From Rhodoplanes roseus (lineage in GTDB: Bacteria; Pseudomonadota; Alphaproteobacteria; Rhizobiales; Xanthobacteraceae): DNA of 35,630 nt. This document shows positions 24,269 through 31,723 of the stretch, in pieces. Below the pieces are notes generated by a model. The model ran no database searches and was not told the origin of the DNA. It saw only the letters and a list, made by a program, of their open reading frames with translations. How positions within the stretch are numbered: position 1 is the stretch's first letter; the number at the start of each line of letters is the position of its first letter. The stretch is taken from assembly GCF_003258865.1 (NCBI RefSeq), contig NZ_NPEX01000008.1:1-35630 (forward strand), read 5' to 3'. Made by a program: the position numbers and the translations under genes.

Positions 24269-25278
24269 CACTTCGCTCCGGCGGCCGCGCGCGCCTTGTC
24301 GAGGAAGCGCAGGTCGAACACCTTGTCGACCTCGACGGTGCGGTCGAGATACTTGATCTTGATGAGCTGGTCGATCAGCGTCGCGGTCTGCTGGCGGAAG
24401 GCGTCGTCGATGACGATCGACAGCGCGCTGTTCTGCATCGCCAGCCGCACCACGTCCTCCTTCTGGCGCAGCATCTTGGCGAGCTCGGCCGCGACCTCGT
24501 CGGGATGACTGTCGACCCAGGCCGTGGCCCTGGCGTGCAGGTCGGCGATGAGCTGCACCTTCGCGGGATCCTTGTCGATCAGGCTGCGCGCCACCGCCAG
24601 GACGATGCCGACCTGGCCCGTGGAGGTGTCGTAGAGGTCGGGCGCGATGTCGGTGCCGAGCCCCATGCTCAGCATGATCGAGCCGTGCGGCTCGGTCGTC
24701 GCGGCGACGTCGATGCGGCCCGAGGCGAGCGCCTCCAGATGGGCGTTGGTCGGCAGCAGCAGGAAGTCGACGTCCTTGCCGGCCACCAGCCCGGCCTTGT
24801 CGAGCAACTCGCGGAACATGATGTCGGTCTGGCCGGCCTTCGACACCGCGACGGTCTTGCCCTTGAGATCCTTGACCGAGGCGATGCCGGAGCCTTTGCG
24901 GGCGACGATCCGGGCGCCCTTGGAGCTGACGCCGGCGATCACGGCGACGGGGCGCCCCTGCGCCACCGCCAGCACCGAGGTGACGAGGCCCAGATAGGCG
25001 GCGTCGATGTTGCCGGTCAGCAGCGCGTCCATCGCCTCGGAGCTGGTGGCGACCTCGACGATCTCGATCTTCACGTTCGGCGGCGCCACCTTGGCCAGCA
25101 TGTAGGACGAGGCCATGTGCGGCTGGCCCTTGAAGGTCGAGATGCGCAGCGTCGTCGGGGTCGGCGCGCTCTCGGCGTTGGCGCCCGGACCGGCGAGCAG
25201 CAGGGCCAGCGCCACCGCGGCCGCCTGGTATATGAAGGTGGAAAGGGCTCGGCGATCGAGTTTCGGACGGCGCGGCAT
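24268..25278 (-). CDS. ABC transporter substrate-binding protein (NMT1/SsuA-like)
   Basis: Periplasmic binding protein of 336 residues for the ABC importer. A signal peptide (LSTFIYQAAAVALALLLAG, cleaved after GANA near residue 35) precedes the mature protein. Visible family segments are LRISTFKGQPHMASSYMLAK, EIVEVATSSEAMDALLTGNIDAAYLG, GSGIASVKDLKGKTVAVSKA and ALASGRIDVAATTEPHGSIM. The fold is the two-domain type used for sulfonates, taurine, nitrate, thiamine precursors and aromatic acids; the ligand cannot be named. The start at 25278 has AGGAG six bases upstream. It is the first gene of the transporter operon and is divergent from the molybdenum hydroxylase genes. Confidence 0.93.
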   Translation of the reverse strand: MPRRPKLDRRALSTFIYQAAAVALALLLAGPGANAESAPTPTTLRISTFKGQPHMASSYMLAKVAPPNVKIEIVEVATSSEAMDALLTGNIDAAYLGLVTSVLAVAQGRPVAVIAGVSSKGARIVARKGSGIASVKDLKGKTVAVSKAGQTDIMFRELLDKAGLVAGKDVDFLLLPTNAHLEALASGRIDVAATTEPHGSIMLSMGLGTDIAPDLYDTSTGQVGIVLAVARSLIDKDPAKVQLIADLHARATAWVDSHPDEVAAELAKMLRQKEDVVRLAMQNSALSIVIDDAFRQQTATLIDQLIKIKYLDRTVEVDKVFDLRFLDKARAAAGAK

Positions 25279-25548
25279 CGGCGGCTCCTGGTGACGGCCC
25301 GGCCCCGCCATCTTGGCGCAATGCTGCGCCGCAAGCCATTCGAATTAACTCATGGATTGATGGGTTCGGGTTATCGGCGCGCCCGCCGGCGGGGCCCGGC
25401 GCCGGTCGCGTCGTCGCACCGTCGTCGCCGCAACGTGATCGGCTGCCCCTCCCGTGCCACCGCCGCGGCCCTGGCGGCGCCGAAACCAGCCGCTACGATC
25501 CGACATCACCAAGGCGGCGCCGCGTCGCGGACGGCCCAGGGAGGTTCC
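25279..25548. promoter_or_regulatory. divergent control region between transporter and molybdenum hydroxylase
   Basis: These 270 bases must hold promoters for both operons. The only AT-rich patch is ATTCGAATTAACTCATGGATTGATGG near 25340-25365. Good ribosome sites lie at both ends, AGGAG before 25278 and AGGGAGG before 25549. No strong inverted repeat or regulator gene is seen here; a transcription factor for this pair is probably encoded elsewhere. Confidence 0.45.
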
Positions 25549-26013
25549 ATGCCCCGCTACGACATCCGGATCAACGGCGCCGCGCGCACGATCGAGACCT
25601 CCGACCCCGACCAGCCGCTGCTCTACGCCTTGCGCGGGCTCGGCCTGACGGCGACCAAGTTCGGCTGCGGGCTCGGCCGCTGCGGCGCCTGCAACGTGCT
25701 GGTCGACGGCCAGGCGGTGCAGTCCTGCATGGCCCCGGTGGCCAGCCTGGAGGGCAAGTCGGTCACGACCCTGGAGGGGCTCGGCACGCCGGCGAATCCG
25801 CATCCGCTGCAGGCCGCCTTCATCGCCGCGCAGGTCCCGCAATGCGGCTACTGCACCAGCGGGGTGATCATCAGCGCCGCCGCGCTGCTCGGCGAGAAAC
25901 CCAAGCCCAGCGAGGCCGAGATCAGGACCGCGCTCGACGGCAATCTGTGCCGCTGCGGCACCCATGTGCGGGTCGTCCGCGCCGTCCTGGCGGCGTCCGG
26001 GCAGGAGGGCTGA
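25549..26013 (+). CDS. molybdenum hydroxylase small [2Fe-2S] subunit (IorA-like)
   Basis: Iron-sulfur subunit of 154 residues of a xanthine dehydrogenase/aldehyde oxidase-family hydroxylase. The plant-type [2Fe-2S] cluster ligands are Cys40, 45, 48 and 60 in FGCGLGRCGACNVLVDG and QSC. The second cluster is bound by Cys99, 102, 134 and 136 in QCGYCTSG and NLCRCGTH. All eight ligands are present. It matches the IorA type of two-subunit isoquinoline 1-oxidoreductases. The strong AGGGAGG site sets the start, and the large subunit follows after two bases. Confidence 0.95.
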   Translation: MPRYDIRINGAARTIETSDPDQPLLYALRGLGLTATKFGCGLGRCGACNVLVDGQAVQSCMAPVASLEGKSVTTLEGLGTPANPHPLQAAFIAAQVPQCGYCTSGVIISAAALLGEKPKPSEAEIRTALDGNLCRCGTHVRVVRAVLAASGQEG

Positions 26014-26015
26014 TC

Positions 26016-28286
26016 ATGACCACGTCCCCCGACGCTCCCCGCCTCTCCCGCCGCACGCTTTTGGAGGGCGGCGCCCTGATGGTCGGCTTCGCCCTCGGCG
26101 ACGCCCTCGCGCCGGTCGGCGCGCTCGCTCAGGGCGCGGCCCGCAGCGCCGCCGCTGCGGCCGCGACCCGGATCCTCGATCCCAAGGAGGTCGACGCCTA
26201 TCTGGCCATCAACGGCGACGGCACCGTGACGGTGTGGTGCGGCAAGGTCGATCTCGGCCAGGGGCTGCGCGTCGCCATCCCGCAGATCGCGGCGGACGAG
26301 CTCGGCATCGGCCTCGACCGTATCACCTATGTGGAGGGCGACACCGCGCTGACCCCGGACCAGGGCCGCACCGCCGGCTCCTACGGCATCGCCCGCGGCG
26401 GCATGCAGATCCGCCAGGCGGCGGCGACGGCCCGCAAGGCGCTGGTCGAGCGGGCGGCGCATCGCCTCGGCGTGCCGGCCGATGAGCTCGTCGCGGCGGA
26501 CGGCGCGGTGCGCCCAAGGACCGGCGGAGCCGGCCTGACCTTCGCCGAGCTGATCGGCGGCGCGCGGTTCGACCTGAAGCTCGACCCCAAGGCGCCGCTG
26601 AAGGATCCGGAGAGCTACACGCTGGTGGGCAAGCCGCTGCCGCGGCCCGACGTGCCGGCGAAATGCACCGGCACGTTGACCTACATGCACGACCACACGG
26701 TCCCGGGCATGCTGCATGCGCGGGTGATCCGGCCGGCCTCCGTCGGGGCGCATCTGGTCTCGGTCGACGAGTCCTCGGTCGCCGATCTGCCCGGCGTGCG
26801 GGTGGTGCGCATCCAGGATTTCCTCGCCGTCGTGGCCGCCGACGAATGGACCGCGATCAAGGCCGCGGGCGCCCTGAAGGCGCAGTGGTCGGCCGGCTCC
26901 GGCCTGCCGGCGCAGGCCGAGCTGCCGGCGTTGCTGCGCGCCTCCCCGGGGACCACCGAGCAGGTGCTGACGACGAAGAGCAGCACCGACGCGGCGCCGC
27001 CCCCCGAGGACGCCCGCAGCCTGACGGCGACCTATTTCTGGCCGATGCAGAGCCACGCCTCGATCGGCCCCTCCTGCGCCATCGCCGACGTCTCGGCGGC
27101 GGGCGCCACCATCTGGACGGCCTCGCAGGGCACGCACGGCAACCAGGCGACCTTCGCGCGCTTCCTCGGGCTGCCGAAGGACAAGGTGCGGCTGATCTAT
27201 CTCGACGGCGCCGGCTGCTACGGCATGAACAGCCACGAGGACGCCGCCGCCGACGCCGCCGTGCTTTCACGCGCGGTCGGCGCGCCGGTCCGGGTGCAGT
27301 GGTCGCGGCAGGACGAGCTCGGCTGGGACCCCAAGGGCCCGCCCCAGCTCATCGACATCGCCGGGACGATCGACGCCGCGGGATACATCCGAGATTGGCG
27401 CACCGACATGTGGATCCCGGAGAACACCCGCGGGCTGCCCAGCATTCCGCTGCTGGCCCCCGAGGCGGCCGGCCTCCCGCAGACGCCGGGCCTGAACTCC
27501 GGGATGATCTCGCAGAACGGCGATCCGCCCTACCGGACCGGCCGCATGCAGGTGGTGGCGCATTGGCTGAAGACCGCGCCGCTGCGCCCGGCGCCGCTGC
27601 GCTCGCCCGGAAAGCCGGCGAACTGTTTCGCGGTGGAGAGCTTCCTGGACGAGCTGGCCGCGGCCGCGGTGCTCGATCCGCTGCAGCTCCGCCTGAGCGG
27701 ACTGACGGATCAGCGCGGCAAGGCCGTGGTCGAGAAGATCGCCGAGATGATGAGCTGGGAGCAGCGGCCGTCGCCGGGGCCGAACAGCGACCAGCCGGTC
27801 GGGCGCGGCCGCGGCCTCGCCTACATCCACTACAAGCACGACGAGGCGCATGTGGCGATCGGCATGGAGGTGGCGGTCGAGCGGGCCAGCGGCGCCATCC
27901 GGGTCGAGCGCGTCTTCTGCGCGCACGACTGCGGCCAGATCGTCAATCCGGACGGCGTGCGGGCGCAGGTCGAGGGCAGCATCATCCAGACGCTCAGCCG
28001 CGTGCTGAAGGAGGAGGTGACGTTCGACCGCGAGCGGGTCACCAGCGTCGACTGGTCGAGCTATTCGCTCCTCACCTTCTCGGAGGTGCCGAAGCTCGAC
28101 ATCGCGCTGATCGACCGACCGACCGAGCCGCCGCTGGGCGCCGGCGAGGCGGCCTGCGCCCCGGTCGCGGCGGCGCTCGCCAACGCCGTCTTCGACGCCA
28201 CCGGCGCCCGCCTGCGCACCGTGCCGTTCACGCCGGAGCGCGTGAAGGCGGCGCTCGGCGGCCAAGCGAGCATGCCGCGGACGTGA
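26016..28286 (+). CDS. molybdenum hydroxylase large subunit (isoquinoline 1-oxidoreductase beta-like)
   Basis: Molybdopterin-binding catalytic subunit of 756 residues. The N-terminus carries a twin-arginine-like signal (SRRTLLEGG at 11-19, then a hydrophobic stretch), as in IorB proteins, so the heterodimer may be exported folded with its [2Fe-2S] partner. Molybdenum cofactor-binding segments such as GKVDLGQGLRVAIPQIAADELG, DQGRTAGSYG and VFCAHDCGQIVNPDG are present. The proposed catalytic glutamate is Glu711 in LGAGEAACAP. The enzyme type hydroxylates N-heteroaromatic or related compounds with water as oxygen source. No cytochrome c subunit and no XdhC-like maturation gene are in the window. 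The start has AGGAGG eight bases upstream and the gene is coupled to the small subunit. Confidence 0.92.
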   Translation: MTTSPDAPRLSRRTLLEGGALMVGFALGDALAPVGALAQGAARSAAAAAATRILDPKEVDAYLAINGDGTVTVWCGKVDLGQGLRVAIPQIAADELGIGLDRITYVEGDTALTPDQGRTAGSYGIARGGMQIRQAAATARKALVERAAHRLGVPADELVAADGAVRPRTGGAGLTFAELIGGARFDLKLDPKAPLKDPESYTLVGKPLPRPDVPAKCTGTLTYMHDHTVPGMLHARVIRPASVGAHLVSVDESSVADLPGVRVVRIQDFLAVVAADEWTAIKAAGALKAQWSAGSGLPAQAELPALLRASPGTTEQVLTTKSSTDAAPPPEDARSLTATYFWPMQSHASIGPSCAIADVSAAGATIWTASQGTHGNQATFARFLGLPKDKVRLIYLDGAGCYGMNSHEDAAADAAVLSRAVGAPVRVQWSRQDELGWDPKGPPQLIDIAGTIDAAGYIRDWRTDMWIPENTRGLPSIPLLAPEAAGLPQTPGLNSGMISQNGDPPYRTGRMQVVAHWLKTAPLRPAPLRSPGKPANCFAVESFLDELAAAAVLDPLQLRLSGLTDQRGKAVVEKIAEMMSWEQRPSPGPNSDQPVGRGRGLAYIHYKHDEAHVAIGMEVAVERASGAIRVERVFCAHDCGQIVNPDGVRAQVEGSIIQTLSRVLKEEVTFDRERVTSVDWSSYSLLTFSEVPKLDIALIDRPTEPPLGAGEAACAPVAAALANAVFDATGARLRTVPFTPERVKAALGGQASMPRT

Positions 28287-28316
28287 GGGCAACGCGGCCC
28301 CGCACCAGACTTTGAT

Positions 28317-28363
28317 CCTCATGGTGAGGAACGCTCCGCAGGAGCGCGTCTCGAACCATGAGG
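28317..28363. repeat. palindromic repeat, copy a
   Basis: The arms CCTCATGGT (28317-28325) and ACCATGAGG (28355-28363) match perfectly. The inner CGCTCC / GGAGCG pair encloses GCA. The sequence style (CCTCATGGTGAGGA, GCGTCTCGAACCATGAGG) is that of a repeat found between genes in Bradyrhizobium- and Rhodopseudomonas-like genomes, from memory. It lies 30 bases after the hydroxylase stop and could serve as its terminator. Confidence 0.75.
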
Positions 28364-28384
28364 CCACCTCACGCCGCCGAGGCC

Positions 28385-28431
28385 GTCCTCGCCCTTCGAG
28401 ACGCGCCTTCGGCGCTCCTCAGGGTGAGGAC
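28385..28431. repeat. palindromic repeat, copy b
   Basis: A second related palindrome follows 21 bases after copy a. The arms are GTCCTCGCCCT (28385-28395) and AGGGTGAGGAC (28421-28431), with one G-T mismatch, and GCGCC-TTC-GGCGC sits in the centre. It shares the words GAGACGCGCCTTCGGCG and CTCCTCAGGGTGAGGA with the repeat type. The two copies face each other between convergent genes. Confidence 0.7.
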
Positions 28432-28463
28432 GGAACAAAGATCACGCGTCGCGGTGACGCTGC

Positions 28464-30134
28464 TCAGTTCCCCCGATCCATCAGGCGGCGGGCGATCACC
28501 TGGGCCTGGATTTCCGCCGCACCCTCGAAGATCGACAGGATGCGCGCGTCGCACAGGATGCGGGAGATGCGGTATTCGAGCGCGAAGCCATTGCCGCCGT
28601 GGATCTGTACGGCGTTGTCGGCCGCGGCCCAGGCGACGCGCGCGGCCAGGAGCTTGGCCATGCCGGCCTCGAGGTCGCAGCGCTTGCCCTCGTCCTTCTC
28701 CTTGGCGGCGAAATACGTGATCTGGCGCGCGATCATGATCTCGGCCGCCATCATGGCGATCTTGTCGGAGACGCGCGGGAAGGCGACGATCGGCTGGCCG
28801 AACTGGACGCGCGTCTCGGCGTAGGAGAGCGCCTCCTCCATGGCCGCCTGGGCGACGCCGATCGCACGCGCGGCGGTCTGGATGCGGGCGGCCTCGAAGG
28901 TCTGCATGAGCTGCTTGAAGCCCTGCCCCTCGACGCCGCCGAGCAGGTTTGCGGCCGGCACCGTGAAGCCGTCGAAGGCGATCTCGTATTCCTTCATGCC
29001 GCGATAGCCCAACACCTCGATCTCGGTGCCGGACATGCCCTCGGCCGGGAACGGGGTGGCGTCGTCGCCGCGCGGCTTCTCGGCGAGCAGCATCGAGAGG
29101 CCCTGATAGCCCGGGTCCTTGGGATTGGTGCGAACCAGGAGCGTCATCAGGTCGGCGCGCACCGGATGGGTGATCCAGGTCTTGTTGCCGTTCACGACAT
29201 AGACGTCGCCCTCGCGGGTCGCGCGGGTGCGCAGCGAGGCGAGGTCGGAGCCGGTGTTGGGCTCGGTGAACACCGCCGTCGGCAGGATCTCGCCCGACGC
29301 GATCTTGGGCAGCCAATAGGCCTTCTGCTCCTCGGTGCCGCCGCCGAGAATGAGTTCCGCGGCGATCTCCGAGCGGGTGCCGAGCGACCCGACCCCGATG
29401 TATCCGCGCGACAGCTCCTCGGAGACGACGCACATCGACTCCTTGCCGAGTCCCATGCCGCCGTACTCTTCCGGGATGGTCAGGCCGAACACGCCGAGAT
29501 CGGCCATGTGCTGGACCGTCTCCATCGGGATGTAGGCGTTGGCGCGATGCCAGCCGTGGGCGTGCGGGATCACCTCGCTGTCGGCGAACTTTCGCATCTC
29601 CTCGCGGATCTGCTCGTAGGTGTCCTCGATGCCGCAGTCGCCGACCGTGGCGCCGTGATGGGCGCGCATCAGCTCGACCAGGCGGGCGCGGTTCTCCGGC
29701 GTGTTGCCGACCGCCGCGAGGACGTCGAGCGAGGGACCGAGGCGGCGCAGCACGTCGGCCGTGTCGAGGCCGAGATCGGCGGGTCGCACGAACTCGCCCT
29801 GGCTCATCGGGATGCCGCCGGCGACCTGGGCGACGTATTCGCCGAGCCCGATGCGCACCACCAGGTCCTCGACCTCGCCGAATCGTCCGGCCTCCGTCAT
29901 CCGGGTCGTGTAGGCTGCGAGTTGGCGGACCGCCTCGGCATAGGTGGCGAGCCAGGCGAGGCCGTGGGTGGCGCGCTGCTCGCGGTCGAGCGCGCGTCCT
30001 CCCGGGCCCGCCGCCACACGAGCGCGGACGCTGTAGACGGCGTCGGCCAGGACGGCGTCGAGCGCTTCGGCGGCCTGCCTGGCCAGGGTCGCGAGGTCGG
30101 GACCGGAATCGGAACGCGCGGCGGCTAACGACAT
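28464..30134 (-). CDS. mcd: acyl-CoA dehydrogenase, (2S)-methylsuccinyl-CoA dehydrogenase-like
   Basis: FAD-dependent acyl-CoA dehydrogenase of 556 residues, longer than the usual ~380 because of an N-terminal helical domain of about 150 residues (THGLAWLATYAEAVRQLAAY and GEYVAQVAGGIPMSQGE). This extension and length fit methylsuccinyl-CoA dehydrogenase of the ethylmalonyl-CoA pathway, which oxidises methylsuccinyl-CoA to mesaconyl-CoA. The catalytic core shows FGLTIPEEYGGMG, TAVFTEPNTGSDLASLRTRA, WITHPVRADLMTLLVRT and the C-terminal IHGGNGFALEYRISRILCDA. The catalytic glutamate is in SIFEGAAEIQ. Electrons would go to ETF, encoded at 12603-14301. The start at 30134 has GGAG six bases upstream. 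A related branched-chain dehydrogenase cannot be fully excluded. Confidence 0.8.
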   Translation of the reverse strand: MSLAAARSDSGPDLATLARQAAEALDAVLADAVYSVRARVAAGPGGRALDREQRATHGLAWLATYAEAVRQLAAYTTRMTEAGRFGEVEDLVVRIGLGEYVAQVAGGIPMSQGEFVRPADLGLDTADVLRRLGPSLDVLAAVGNTPENRARLVELMRAHHGATVGDCGIEDTYEQIREEMRKFADSEVIPHAHGWHRANAYIPMETVQHMADLGVFGLTIPEEYGGMGLGKESMCVVSEELSRGYIGVGSLGTRSEIAAELILGGGTEEQKAYWLPKIASGEILPTAVFTEPNTGSDLASLRTRATREGDVYVVNGNKTWITHPVRADLMTLLVRTNPKDPGYQGLSMLLAEKPRGDDATPFPAEGMSGTEIEVLGYRGMKEYEIAFDGFTVPAANLLGGVEGQGFKQLMQTFEAARIQTAARAIGVAQAAMEEALSYAETRVQFGQPIVAFPRVSDKIAMMAAEIMIARQITYFAAKEKDEGKRCDLEAGMAKLLAARVAWAAADNAVQIHGGNGFALEYRISRILCDARILSIFEGAAEIQAQVIARRLMDRGN

Positions 30135-30317
30135 GGGGCTCTCCGAAATCGACCTCGCGCGATCCCCGGGACGGCGCCCACGGGGCCCACGATGGCCACT
30201 TGATGAAAAATCGCCTTGACGCCTAATGATTGCATCTTTTCGCACTTGCGTGGAGAGGGAATTCTCCGCCCCGAGCGAGACGAAACAGCGCTCCGGCGCA
30301 AGGGTCCGTTCCACGCC

Positions 30318-31175
30318 ATGCCATTGCGCCTCCTGACCTTTCCGGCCCGCATCGCGATCGATGCCTTCATGGCCTTCGTCCGCGACGACGGCTGGGCGAT
30401 CGCCAGCCACATCGCGCTGTCGACCCTGATGTCGCTGTTTCCGTTCCTGATCTTCGTCACCGCCCTGTCCGGCTTCTTCGGCACCCAGGACCTCGCCGAT
30501 CAGGTCGCCCTGCTGCTGCTGGAGGCGTGGCCCGAGGAGGTGTCGGGGCCGATCTCGAGCGAAATCTCGAGCGTGCTCACCACCTCGCATGGCGGGCTGC
30601 TCACCATCGGGGCCGGGCTCGCCGTGTACTTCTCGTCGAGCGGCATCGAGAGCCTGCGGATCGGGCTGAACCGATCCTACGAGGTGGTGGAGACGCGGCC
30701 GTGGTGGCTGCTGCGGCTCGAGTCGATCGGCTACGTGCTGGTCGGTGCCTTCGGCATGGTGGCGCTCGCACTGCTGATCGTGCTCGGACCGCTGATCTTC
30801 GACCGGCTGGTGCCGTGGTTCCCGAACCTGCGCCAGTTCGAGGTGTCGCTCACGGTGGCGCGCTTCGGCATCGCCAGCATCGTGCTGGTCGTCGCGCTCA
30901 CGCTGATTCACAAATGGCTGCCGGCCGGTCGCCGCACGCTCGACGAGATCGCGCCCGGGGTCGCCGTCACGCTGGCGATGTGGCTGATCACCGGCGTGCT
31001 GTTCGGACGTTATCTGTCCGAGTTCGCCAGCACCTATGTGTCGATGTATGCGGGGCTCGCCTCGGCGATGATCGCGCTCGTGTTCCTGTACTGGACCGCG
31101 ACCATCTTCGTGTACGGCGCGGCGCTCAACCAGGCGGTGATCCGCCGGCGCAACGCGGCGCGGACCGATTCGTGA
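30318..31175 (+). CDS. YihY/BrkB-family membrane protein
   Basis: Inner-membrane protein of 285 residues with about six helices. Typical segments are the N-terminal GWAIASHIALSTLMSLFPFLIF, SHGGLLTIGAGLAVYFSSSG, LNRSYEVVETRPWW, then LPAGRRTLDEIAPGVAVTLAMW and the final TYVSMYAGLASAMIALVFLYWTATIFVYGAALNQA. These match the YihY (formerly mis-assigned RNase BN)/BrkB family, whose biochemical role is unsettled. The ATG at 30318 is chosen by family start; the ribosome site (AAGGG 13 bases upstream) is weak, and the frame is open to 30216. It is divergent from the Mcd-like gene with a 183-base gap. Confidence 0.88.
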   Translation: MPLRLLTFPARIAIDAFMAFVRDDGWAIASHIALSTLMSLFPFLIFVTALSGFFGTQDLADQVALLLLEAWPEEVSGPISSEISSVLTTSHGGLLTIGAGLAVYFSSSGIESLRIGLNRSYEVVETRPWWLLRLESIGYVLVGAFGMVALALLIVLGPLIFDRLVPWFPNLRQFEVSLTVARFGIASIVLVVALTLIHKWLPAGRRTLDEIAPGVAVTLAMWLITGVLFGRYLSEFASTYVSMYAGLASAMIALVFLYWTATIFVYGAALNQAVIRRRNAARTDS

Positions 31176-31304
31176 TCGCCGCGAACCTCGCGCCGACGCG
31201 CTCCCGGCCGACCATCTGGACGAGTACGTAATCGAGGCGCCCCGCTCGCCTGTGGATACGCATTTCGGCCCGATTCCACGGGCATTTCCTCGCTGCCCCG
31301 CACA

Positions 31305-31336
31305 GGACCGCGCAGCGCCGCCGCAGGCGCCGGTCC
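31305..31336 (+). terminator. hairpin downstream of the YihY-family gene
   Basis: GGACCG (31305-31310) pairs with CGGTCC (31331-31336), and GCGCC (31315-31319) pairs with GGCGC (31326-31330) around a six-base loop, leaving a CGCA bulge. It lies 130 bases after the YihY-family stop. No T-run follows. Confidence 0.35.
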
Positions 31337-31420
31337 GCCGCCCAAGTGCCGCCTTAGTTCTGGTTACAAATTCGTAAATCGACTTGCTGCCGACGCACGG
31401 GGGTGTGGGGGTGCCGAGGC

Positions 31421-31470
31421 GCGATGATGGCGACGATCCGACCAGAGATCGGAGTGCTCGCCATCATCGC
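31421..31470. other. 50-nt near-perfect palindrome, possible RNA structure
   Basis: Arms of 13 bases, GCGATGATGGCGA (31421-31433) and TCGCCATCATCGC (31458-31470), match perfectly. A second stem TCCGA / TCGGA lies inside with loop CCAGAGA. No T-run follows, and it stands alone rather than next to a stop codon. It could be part of a small RNA, an operator or a mobile-element remnant. Confidence 0.6.
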
Positions 31471-31594
31471 TCGCCCGGTGGCGATTGAGTTCTCCTGATC
31501 GCTCAGCAAGACATGACGTCATCACGTCGCGATCGCGTCAGCGCGATGCGCGGTGGGCATGGTCGCGCGTGATCGCGCGCGGCGGTGTCGTTCG

Positions 31595-31610
31595 TTAACA
31601 CGACGTTAAC
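31595..31610 (+). promoter_or_regulatory. CtrA-binding site (perfect consensus)
   Basis: TTAA-CACGACG-TTAAC matches the CtrA consensus TTAA-N7-TTAAC exactly. It is 114 bases before the TTG start of the cell wall hydrolase. A TTGACG -35-like hexamer at 31629-31634 lies just downstream, so CtrA bound here would sit close to a promoter. CtrA is the alphaproteobacterial cell-cycle master regulator and often controls cell wall and division genes. Confidence 0.65.
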
Positions 31611-31723
31611 CCTGCTCACGCAGCATGGTTGACGTGTTGCGAACGTGCAAACCGCTTTTTTACCGATCGCGGTGACGATCGGGAAAGCACGCGGTTCGCA
31701 TTCGTCGCTTTGGGGACGGCCTT

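Larger units (their letters stand above)
31176..31723. promoter_or_regulatory. 548-bp non-coding region upstream of the cell wall hydrolase
   Basis: No convincing reading frame. It contains a DnaA-box-like word TGTGGATAC (31251-31259), a terminator-like hairpin (31305-31336), a TTAC-N6-GTAA dyad (31364-31377), a 50-nt palindrome (31421-31470), TGACGTCA (31514-31521), CGCGATCGCG (31528-31537) and a perfect CtrA box (31595-31610). This density of symmetric elements is unlike other gaps in the window and suggests complex control or a small RNA. Confidence 0.55.

Noticed and set aside
30198-30212. FixK/FNR-like TTGAT word upstream of the YihY-family gene
   Set aside because: The second half-site and spacing do not match TTGAT-N4-ATCAA.
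31251-31610. Possible chromosome replication origin from a DnaA-like box plus a CtrA site
   Set aside because: Only one near-match DnaA box (one mismatch), no AT-rich unwinding region and no hemE, dnaA or parAB neighbours.
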